A DNA stretch of 6,640 nt. It comes from Streptosporangiaceae bacterium (GTDB taxonomy: Bacteria; Actinomycetota; Actinomycetes; Streptosporangiales; Streptosporangiaceae). Both the position numbers and the translations under genes were made by a program. Shown here piece after piece: positions 1 to 5,151 of the stretch; position 1 is the stretch's first letter, and every line of letters begins with the position of its first letter. The notes under the pieces were generated by a model. That model was given only the letters and a program-made list of their open reading frames with translations, did not search any database and was not told the DNA's origin. The DNA lies in assembly GCA_030045295.1 (NCBI GenBank), contig JASIGD010000250.1, forward strand, positions 1 to 6,640. The letters are read 5' to 3'.

Positions 1-285
1 CACAATCTGGATGGCCACCAGCGTGGTAGCGAATACGATCGCGACGAACGCCAAGGTGGCGGCGGCGATGGCGCCGGCGAAGGTTGCGGCCGTGCTAGGG
101 TCGCTCACCAAATCTGGCCGGAAGCCGATGGGCGCGGCGATCTGATCGTCCAGCCAGCCGGCGAGATTGGCTACGCCGACGGCGGCCGCAATGAATATCG
201 TCGGTACGAACCACAGTGATACCGCGATCCGTTGGCGGAAGTCAGTGAGCCATAGCGGCTCCGAATGTACGGGGAGCGCCCTCAT
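1..285 (-). CDS. DUF2254-like membrane protein, N-terminal part (cut by window edge)
   Basis: Reading the minus strand from the ATG at 285 gives 95 open codons running off the left edge, so the C-terminal part is missing. Two hydrophobic segments are visible: about residues 20-43, opening with the S-L-W-F-V-P motif, and about residues 67-90, ending FATTLVAIQIV. A short linker containing DDQ lies between them. An N-terminal hairpin of helices with S-x-WF-x-P in the first and a second ending in a 'TLVA(L/I)Q' motif is typical of the DUF2254 family of predicted membrane proteins, whose function is unknown. The family call is from memory of that pattern, not from a search. A GAGAG stretch about 11-15 bases upstream of the ATG could serve as a weak ribosome site. 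The gene lies downstream of kup on the same strand, but 591 bases and likely kup terminators separate them, so a shared transcript is doubtful. Confidence 0.6.
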   Translation of the reverse strand, partial: MRALPVHSEPLWLTDFRQRIAVSLWFVPTIFIAAAVGVANLAGWLDDQIAAPIGFRPDLVSDPSTAATFAGAIAAATLAFVAIVFATTLVAIQIV

Positions 286-789
286 GGACCAAAAGTCTCT
301 CAGTAAGACGCCCGCCGCCGCGATCCGCTGCCCGCAGCATGGCCCGGTATCTCTGCTCGCCCACCTTCAGCTCCCCCAAGCGTGAGCGGGGGCGTCGCGC
401 ACTAATGACAAGGGACAGGCTCCTTGCCCACAGCCGCAGTCAACGCCGGGACGCGCCCAGTCAACGTGCAGCGCGCACAACGCGCTAGCCGGCGGCGAGC
501 AACGTCGACGCCCGCAAGGACCGGCGCACGCTGGGTTGGCACCGGAAGGGCCGGGAAAGCCGCACACCACGTCGGCAGGTAAATCACCGCGCCGGTAAGT
601 AGTCCCGGTATCAAGCCGGTAATCGATGGCAACCCGAAGCCATCGCGATTCCTCTACCGCGAACCTGGCGATTCAGCCCAGGATACCGAGAAATACGAGG
701 GAACCATGTCGGCGCCCTGCGGCGTTGACGTGCAATATCTTCAATGGCACCGATAACGCCTTCCTGGCCGTGGGCCGAAGGCTCGCCCG

Positions 790-806
790 CCCCGGGGTGG
801 CCGGGG
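790..806 (-). terminator. Second GC-only hairpin downstream of kup
   Basis: The minus strand reads CCCCGG, a five-base loop CCACC, then CCGGGG: a perfect 6-bp GC stem about 70 bases past the kup stop. It could back up the first hairpin as a terminator. Stems this short arise by chance in GC-rich DNA, and no U-tract follows, so the call is weak. Confidence 0.25.
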
Positions 807-824
807 GACGACCCATCGCCCCAT

Positions 825-857
825 GGTCGCGAGTCGAAGCTGGACGCTCTCACGACC
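825..857 (-). terminator. Stem-loop 20 bases after the kup stop codon
   Basis: On the minus strand GGTCGTGAG pairs with CTCGCGACC around a 15-base loop. This is a 9-bp stem that is complete in RNA if one U-G wobble is allowed. Read on the plus strand, the same position becomes an A-C mismatch, which favours a role in the minus-strand (kup) transcript. There is no U-tract, as is common for GC-rich actinobacterial terminators. Its position just past the kup stop supports a terminator or 3'-end stabilising structure; this is inferred. Confidence 0.45.
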
Positions 858-876
858 TCGCCGCCGGTCCGGTCAG

Positions 877-2790
877 CTAGACGTCGATGCGTGAGCCCAT
901 GACGACGGTGCGGTCGCGGGGAAGCTGGAAGTATTCGGCGGCATCGGCGGTGATCCGTGATGTCGCGATGAACAGGCGCTTGCGCCAGCGGCTCATGCCG
1001 GGCGCGTGGCCCCTGGCCAGCTCGATGTGCGACAGGAAGTAGGACAGGTTGGCTTCGTCGAAGGGAGTCTCGACTTCGGCCTGCTGGATGAGCGGCAGGA
1101 GGGCAGGGACGTTCTGTGGATCCATGTAGCCGAAGCTGGCGGTGACGTAGATGATCCGGTCGTTTTTGTAGCCCAGGTCTTCGACGGCGATCCGCTCGTC
1201 GATCGGCACGTGGGGCGCGGGCTTGGTCTCGATCGAGAGGATGAAGACGCACTCGTGCAGGATCTCATTGTGTTCGACGTTCGCCCTTAGCGCCAGCGGG
1301 GCGGTGGCCTTACCGCGGTTGAGGAAGATGGCGGTGCCCGGCACCCGGTGCAGCGGCGGTTTCATGGCGTGCAGCTGTTCGATGAACGCCGGAAGCGGCC
1401 CCTCGTCGCGTACGCGCTGAAGGGTGACAAGTTCGCGGCCGCGCTGCCAGGTGGTGAAGATCATGAACGTGACGATGCCGATCAGCAGCGGAAGCCATGC
1501 TCCGTGGGTCAGCTTGGTCAGGTTGGCGGCGAAGAACAGCAGGTCGATGGCGATCAGCACGCCGCCGCCGGCCAGCACGATCCACAGCGGCCATCGCCAC
1601 TGATGACGGGCGTAGTAGAAGAACAGCAGGGTGGTGATCGTGATCGTGCCGGTCACGGCCGTGCCGTAGGCGTACGCCAGCGCGGCCGAGGTCCGGAACG
1701 CGAGCACGAGGGTGAGGACGGCTACCAGCAGCAGCCAGTTGATCCACGGGACGTAGATCTGGCCCATCATCTGTTCCGAGGTGTACTGGATGCGTAGTCG
1801 CGGCAGGTAGCCGAGCCGCGCGGCCTGGTTCGCGACCGAATACGCGCCGCTGATGACCGCCTGCGAGGCGATGACGGTGGCGACGGTGGCCAGGAACACC
1901 ATCGGGAGCCTGGCCCACCCCGGCGCCAGCAGGAAGAACGGGTTGCTGATGTTGGCCGGGTTGCCCAGGATCAAGGCGCCCTGTCCCAGGTAGTTCAGGA
2001 TGCAGGCGGGGAAGACGACCAGCAGCCAGGCGCGCCTGATCGGTCCGCGGCCGAAGTGCCCCATGTCCGCGTACAGCGCTTCGGCTCCGGTGACGGCCAG
2101 GACGACGGCGGTCAGGGAGAAGAACGCGACGCTGAAATGCCCGACCAGGAAACCGATGGCGTAGCTGGGTGACAGTGCCTCCAGGATCACCGGGTGGGTG
2201 ACGATGCCCCGCACCCCGAGCGCGCCGATCACGGTGAACCAGACGGCCATGATCGGCCCGAACATCCGCCCCACGGTGCCTGTGCCCAGCCGCTGGACCA
2301 GGAACAGGACGACGATGATCGCCACCGTGATGGGGATGACGAGGCTGGAGACGGACGGCGCCGCGACCTGGACGCCCTCGACCGCGGACAGCACCGAGAT
2401 GGCGGGCGTGATCATGCTGTCGCCGAAGAACAGCGACGCCCCGAAGATCCCGAGCGCCGCCAGCACGGCCTTCGCCCGGGCGCTGCCGGGCAGGGCCCGT
2501 CGGCGGATCAAGGCGATCAGCGCCATGATCCCGCCCTCGCCGTCGTTGTCGGCCCGCATGACGAGCAGGACGTAGGTGACGGTGACGATGATCGTCACCG
2601 ACCAGAAGATCAGCGAGACGACCCCGAAGATGCTGTCGTGCGACACCTTGACCGGGTGCGGATCGTTCGGATCGAAAAGCGTCTGGACGGTATACAGCGG
2701 GCTCGTCCCGATGTCCCCGAAGACAACTCCCAAAGCACCGACCGCGAGCGCCCCCTGCGCGGCACGACGTCGGCTCACGGTCACGGTCAC
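877..2790 (-). CDS. kup: Kup/HAK/KT-family potassium uptake transporter
   Basis: This 637-residue inner-membrane protein belongs to the KUP/HAK/KT family, which imports K+ together with protons. From the GTG at 2790 the family signatures appear in order: GVVFGDIGTSPLY at residues 21-33, RADNDGEGG at 79-87, GDSMITPAISVLSAVEG at 123-139 and GAEALYADMGHFG at 235-247. About twelve hydrophobic segments end near the 'WLPLLIGIVTFMIF' stretch. A soluble C-terminal domain follows, with 'RVPGTAIFL', 'ANLSYFLSH' and a final 'VVMGSRIDV' like other full-length members. The length is normal for the family. The open frame continues to an ATG at 2907, but those 39 codons have poor third-position GC and would add a hydrophobic stretch unlike family N-termini. 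The GTG at 2790 has GGGAAGG eight bases upstream, so it is preferred; GTGs at 2784 and 2778 are alternatives. It is divergent from the HD-domain gene. No c-di-AMP riboswitch was recognised upstream. Confidence 0.95.
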   Translation of the reverse strand: MTVTVSRRRAAQGALAVGALGVVFGDIGTSPLYTVQTLFDPNDPHPVKVSHDSIFGVVSLIFWSVTIIVTVTYVLLVMRADNDGEGGIMALIALIRRRALPGSARAKAVLAALGIFGASLFFGDSMITPAISVLSAVEGVQVAAPSVSSLVIPITVAIIVVLFLVQRLGTGTVGRMFGPIMAVWFTVIGALGVRGIVTHPVILEALSPSYAIGFLVGHFSVAFFSLTAVVLAVTGAEALYADMGHFGRGPIRRAWLLVVFPACILNYLGQGALILGNPANISNPFFLLAPGWARLPMVFLATVATVIASQAVISGAYSVANQAARLGYLPRLRIQYTSEQMMGQIYVPWINWLLLVAVLTLVLAFRTSAALAYAYGTAVTGTITITTLLFFYYARHQWRWPLWIVLAGGGVLIAIDLLFFAANLTKLTHGAWLPLLIGIVTFMIFTTWQRGRELVTLQRVRDEGPLPAFIEQLHAMKPPLHRVPGTAIFLNRGKATAPLALRANVEHNEILHECVFILSIETKPAPHVPIDERIAVEDLGYKNDRIIYVTASFGYMDPQNVPALLPLIQQAEVETPFDEANLSYFLSHIELARGHAPGMSRWRKRLFIATSRITADAAEYFQLPRDRTVVMGSRIDV

Positions 2791-2798
2791 TGTATCCG

Positions 2799-2805
2799 CC
2801 TTCCC
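2799..2805 (-). promoter_or_regulatory. Ribosome binding site deciding the kup start
   Basis: The minus strand reads GGGAAGG here, a good Shine-Dalgarno match ending eight bases before the GTG at 2790. It is the main reason for rejecting the longer frame that begins at 2907. Confidence 0.65.
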
Positions 2806-2867
2806 TACCGCCAATGTGACACGCGCAACCCCAACGAACAAGCCAACAAAGACACTGTTCAGCAACA

Positions 2868-2900
2868 ACAGCCCCGCTGCCGCCGCGACAGCCCCGCTGC
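2868..2900. repeat. 13-bp perfect direct repeat in the kup/HD divergent region
   Basis: ACAGCCCCGCTGC occurs at 2868-2880 and again at 2888-2900, a period of exactly 20 bases, close to two helical turns. The second copy ends four bases before the -10-like box of the HD gene and covers its -35 region. The layout suggests a pair of binding sites for a regulator acting on one or both divergent genes; the regulator is unknown. Confidence 0.5.
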
Positions 2901-2904
2901 TGCG

Positions 2905-2910
2905 CATAAT
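2905..2910 (+). promoter_or_regulatory. -10-like box for the HD-domain gene
   Basis: CATAAT differs from TATAAT only at the first base and stands out as an AT-rich island. A start about seven bases downstream would fall near 2917, only a few bases before the GTG at 2921 and the ATG at 2925, so the mRNA would be nearly leaderless. No good -35 is spaced correctly (GCGACA at 2885-2890 leaves only 14 bases), so the promoter may depend on an activator, perhaps bound at the direct repeat just upstream. Confidence 0.4.
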
Positions 2911-2920
2911 CTGTCACGTT

Positions 2921-3469
2921 GTGTATGAGCCTCGCCAGCTGGCGCGGGAACTACTGGCCGAGACGTTGCCCCGGCGCTGGGCGCATGTTCAGGGCGTGGC
3001 TCGGCAGGCTGACCACGCCGCCGGACCTGGCGGCTACGGCCGCACGCTGGTCGCGGCGGCCTGGCTGCACGACATCGGGTATGCACCCGCGGCACAGGAC
3101 ACCGGGTTTCACCCGCTGGACGGCGCGCGCTACCTGCGCCGCGTCGGCGTGGCTGAGGAGATCGTGCGCTTGGTCGCGCATCACTCCTTCGCGCTCGTCG
3201 AGGCGGCCGAACGCGGCCTTGACGGCGAACTCGCCGCGGAGTTCCCCCCGCCGGATCCGGTGCTGGCTGACGCGCTGTGCTTCTGCGACATGACCACCTC
3301 ACCCGACGGCGAGCTGGTGGATCCGGCTGACCGGCTCGCGGAGATCCAGGTCAGGTACGGGCCTGGCGATGTGGTGACGCGGTTTGTCGATCGTGCTCGC
3401 CCCGGCATCCTGGCGGCCGTAGGCCGGGCCAGGGAACGGCTGGCCGCCGCCGGCGCCCAGCCGAAATAG
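2921..3469 (+). CDS. Small HD-domain (phosphohydrolase-like) protein
   Basis: From the GTG at 2921 this is a 182-residue soluble protein of the HD metal-dependent phosphohydrolase superfamily. The ligand pattern is visible: His22 in RRWAHVQGVA, the His50-Asp51 doublet in AAWLHDIGYA, an additional His64 in GFHPLDGARYL, His87-His88 in LVAHHSF, and Asp123 in CFCDMTTSPDG. Such proteins usually cleave phosphate esters of nucleotides; the substrate here cannot be told. There is no membrane segment or extra domain. The gene is divergent from kup across a shared control region. The start is uncertain. No Shine-Dalgarno is present, which fits a near-leaderless message. The ATG at 2925 reads MSLASW in the +1 frame, which would join well with ARELLAETLPRRW if one base were missing near 2942. 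Either the GTG is the real start or a frameshift or sequencing error sits there. The domain call is firm, the first dozen residues are not. Confidence 0.85.
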   Translation: MYEPRQLARELLAETLPRRWAHVQGVARQADHAAGPGGYGRTLVAAAWLHDIGYAPAAQDTGFHPLDGARYLRRVGVAEEIVRLVAHHSFALVEAAERGLDGELAAEFPPPDPVLADALCFCDMTTSPDGELVDPADRLAEIQVRYGPGDVVTRFVDRARPGILAAVGRARERLAAAGAQPK

Positions 3470-3477
3470 GATTGGGC

Positions 3478-3552
3478 GTGGTCGAGGTGGCGGCTGATCC
3501 GCTGGCCCGGCACCTGCGGCCGTACGAGCACATTTCACCGAGCAAGAAATGA
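3478..3552 (+). CDS. Possible 24-codon mini-ORF after the HD gene (unproven)
   Basis: A GTG at 3478 opens 24 codons ending at the TGA at 3550-3552. AGGA, overlapping the HD gene's stop codon, lies six bases upstream, so coupled translation would be possible. Third positions are G or C in 19 of 24 codons, close to the real genes. No family is recognisable and the ORF is short enough to arise by chance. Confidence 0.2.
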   Translation: MVEVAADPLARHLRPYEHISPSKK

Positions 3553-3561
3553 CGTGCCAGC

Positions 3562-3589
3562 TTGTCAACAGGCTGCTGATGGCTACAAT
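3562..3589 (+). promoter_or_regulatory. Strong sigma-70-type promoter upstream of the glycosyltransferase
   Basis: TTGTCA at 3562-3567 (five of six match TTGACA) is followed after 16 bases by TACAAT at 3584-3589 (five of six match TATAAT). This is the best consensus promoter in the window. Transcription should start around 3595-3597, about 135 bases before the glycosyltransferase ATG. The predicted start falls on the GTG of a 42-codon ORF. Confidence 0.65.
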
Positions 3590-3595
3590 CATGCG

Positions 3596-3724
3596 GTGAG
3601 ATCGCTGACCGGACTGACAGGAACGCGCGTGGCCGAAGTCACGGCCCTCCGCGCAGTCTGCGTCCGGCTGCATCAAGGCCGTACGGGGTACCTGGTCCTT
3701 ACGAGGGTTGATCGTGAGGGTTGA
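3596..3724 (+). CDS. Candidate leaderless 42-residue leader ORF
   Basis: A GTG at 3596-3598 sits where the TTGTCA/TACAAT promoter should start transcription (seven bases after the -10), so the RNA could begin with this codon. The frame stays open for 42 codons to a TGA at 3722-3724, six bases before the glycosyltransferase ATG. The product starts VRSLTGLTGTRVAEV and has no membrane segment or known motif. About two thirds of third positions are G or C, lower than the real genes, so it may simply be 5' UTR. If translated, its stop overlaps the ribosome site of the next gene and could couple the two. Confidence 0.3.
   Translation: MRSLTGLTGTRVAEVTALRAVCVRLHQGRTGYLVLTRVDREG
3703..3724 (+). repeat. 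Duplicated ribosome-site repeat before the glycosyltransferase
   Basis: GAGGGTTGA occurs at 3703-3711 and 3716-3724, 13 bases apart. The second copy's GAGGG lies ten bases before the ATG at 3731 and is the likely ribosome site; the first is too far to act directly. The TGA of the second copy is also the stop of the candidate leader ORF. Confidence 0.5.
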
Positions 3725-3730
3725 CGCCGC

Positions 3731-5038
3731 ATGACCTACGGTCAGATGAACCCGGCTGAGTGCGTGGCAGGGGTGCTGCTTCTCGCGGTCGGCGTCGCGC
3801 TGATGCTGATTGCGCAACGCCGTAACTGGCAGCCCTCGCTGGCGGTCGCGATCTACACCGCCCTGGTGCTGCGTCTGATCATGCTGGCCATCGGCTACCA
3901 CGTCCAGCCTTACGACTTGGTGCACGATTTCCAGACCGCGGGTATGGACGTGCTGCACCACGAGGACCCGATCATCAACAACCGGGCGAACGGGTGGGGT
4001 TCCCTGCCGGTCTACGCGTTCGTGCTTGCCGGAGCGTACTGGGCGACCCTGCACCTGCACGTGTCCTGGCTCATCATCGCCCGGATCCCGCCGATCTTGT
4101 GCGACCTGGGGGTCGTCGCGCTGGTCGGCGCGCTCGCCCAAACGGTCGGTGAGCGTGCGGCGCTGCGCAGGTTCCAGTACGCCTGCAACCCGCTGGCCAT
4201 CTTGGTCAGCAGCGTGCACGGCCAGGCCGAGTCTGTCTGCTTCTTGTTCGCCATGGGCGCGTTGGTGGTCATCTTGCGGGCCGGGCCGGGAATCTCCGGC
4301 CGCCGGGCCGGCGCCGCCGGCATCCTGTTCGGCCTGGCGGTGGCGACGCAGACGTGGCCCGCCGTGTTCGCCCCGGCCCTGCTGCTCGCGCTGAAGTCAT
4401 GGCGTCGCCTTGCGCAGTTCGTGGCCGGTGCCGTCGGCGTCATGGCGCTGCTGTGGGTGACGCTTCCGGTCACCGTCGGTACCCCGGTCGGCAAGCTGGG
4501 GTACATTCTCACGCAGCTGTATGAGACCCGTCCCAGTATCGGGAACTTCGGCTGGTCGGGGGTGTGGCTGACCGTTCACCCGACGCAGCTCCCGGTCTGG
4601 CAGGATCCGCTGTGGCTGCATGCGGGGTCCATCGGCACCAAGGCGGCGATCGTCGGCGCCCTGATTGCGGTGTGGTGGTGGCGCCGCGCCCACCCATTGG
4701 ACATCGCGACGGTGACCACGACGGTACTTCTGGTCCTGACGCCATCATTCGGCAACCAGTACCTGGTCTGGCAGGCGCCGACGGCCACCGCCCGCCCGGC
4801 CCGGCTCTCGATCGCCCTGCAGATCGTGCTGGGCGTCTACGCGGCCATCTTCTACCTGCCGATGAACATGCTGACCCAGCCCAACTGGGTGAGAGCCAAT
4901 GACGTGATGATGTTCGTCAGCCTCGGCGTCGTCGCGTTCATGATCATCGCCTTGCCGTGGCGCCGACGGGTATGGCGGCCATCCCAGGAGCCTGAGTATC
5001 ACGAGGCTGAGCCCGTCTCCGGGGCAGCGGCGGCCTGA
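3731..5038 (+). CDS. Polytopic GT-C-type membrane glycosyltransferase
   Basis: The 435-residue protein has about eleven or twelve hydrophobic segments (roughly 11-29, 37-56, 92-109, 116-139, 152-182, 192-222, 228-248, 304-317, 326-340, 359-380 and 392-410) and a short charged C-terminus. It has the pattern of GT-C-fold glycosyltransferases, which move a sugar from a polyprenyl-phosphate carrier onto an acceptor at the outer face of the membrane. The first large loop carries Asp66 in LVHDFQTAG, the usual place of the catalytic acid residue. Residues 153-168 (NPLAILVSSVHGQAES) match the 'NP...HGQ' signature, and FGNQYLVWQAP at 340-350 recalls the late 'QY..W..P' motif. Sugar and acceptor cannot be told; cell-wall or lipoglycan mannosylation is a usual role in actinobacteria. 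ATG 3731 is chosen because GAGGG lies ten bases upstream. It has its own promoter and ends convergently with the cbbX-like gene. Confidence 0.75.
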   Translation: MTYGQMNPAECVAGVLLLAVGVALMLIAQRRNWQPSLAVAIYTALVLRLIMLAIGYHVQPYDLVHDFQTAGMDVLHHEDPIINNRANGWGSLPVYAFVLAGAYWATLHLHVSWLIIARIPPILCDLGVVALVGALAQTVGERAALRRFQYACNPLAILVSSVHGQAESVCFLFAMGALVVILRAGPGISGRRAGAAGILFGLAVATQTWPAVFAPALLLALKSWRRLAQFVAGAVGVMALLWVTLPVTVGTPVGKLGYILTQLYETRPSIGNFGWSGVWLTVHPTQLPVWQDPLWLHAGSIGTKAAIVGALIAVWWWRRAHPLDIATVTTTVLLVLTPSFGNQYLVWQAPTATARPARLSIALQIVLGVYAAIFYLPMNMLTQPNWVRANDVMMFVSLGVVAFMIIALPWRRRVWRPSQEPEYHEAEPVSGAAAA

Positions 5039-5055
5039 CCCGGCCGGCAGCCGGG
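5039..5055 (+). terminator. GC-rich hairpin directly after the glycosyltransferase stop
   Basis: CCCGGC, a five-base loop CGGCA, then GCCGGG form a perfect 6-bp stem starting on the base after the TGA. It lies between convergent genes, where a terminator is expected. There is no U-tract. The rest of the 113-base convergent gap shows nothing else clear. Confidence 0.45.
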
Positions 5056-5151
5056 CCACGGCGTCAAACGATCCGGGCACCGCGAACCGGCCCAGCTGCG
5101 TGTTTTCGGCACCGACCTTCACCCGCGCCGCCGGGCTGTCTGGTCTGGCCC

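Larger units (their letters stand above)
286..876. other. Gene-poor spacer between kup and the DUF2254-like gene
   Basis: No reading frame here looks like a real protein. The small frames are rich in Arg, Pro, Ala and Cys, have no recognisable motif, and lack the third-position GC bias of the real genes. The stretch does hold hairpins at 825-857, 790-806 and 621-650, a 9-bp direct repeat at 437-466, three CCGGTA copies at 592-621, and a short peptide (minus strand, about 335-379) that recalls the start of an IS481-type transposase. No tRNA-like cloverleaf was seen. Confidence 0.6.

Noticed and set aside
371..391. CCCCC/GGGGG pairing upstream of the DUF2254-like gene as a terminator
   Set aside because: The stem is only five GC pairs around a ten-base loop, which is expected by chance at this GC content.
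402..632. 76-codon minus-strand frame starting with a hydrophobic segment, considered as a prepilin-peptidase-like fragment
   Set aside because: The order of Cys and Pro residues does not match the prepilin peptidase N-terminus, and no ribosome site is present.
2791..2850. Kup promoter TTGTTC-17-CACATT on the minus strand
   Set aside because: Each hexamer matches consensus at only three positions, too weak to annotate.
2791..2907. Longer kup start at ATG 2907 adding 39 residues with a hydrophobic stretch
   Set aside because: Codons there have low third-position GC, family N-termini begin close to the GDIGTSP motif, and a good Shine-Dalgarno precedes the GTG at 2790.
1310..2917. 535-codon minus-strand frame inside kup
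   Set aside because: It overlaps kup in another frame, is full of Arg, Gly, Pro and His as out-of-frame GC-rich DNA is, and has no motif.
2194..2928. 244-codon plus-strand frame antisense to kup
   Set aside because: It is a mirror of kup, rich in Asp, Arg and His, without domain signatures.
3299..4219. 306-codon minus-strand frame across the HD and glycosyltransferase genes
   Set aside because: It is antisense to two well-supported genes and a promoter, and has shadow-like composition (Asp, Arg, Gln, His).
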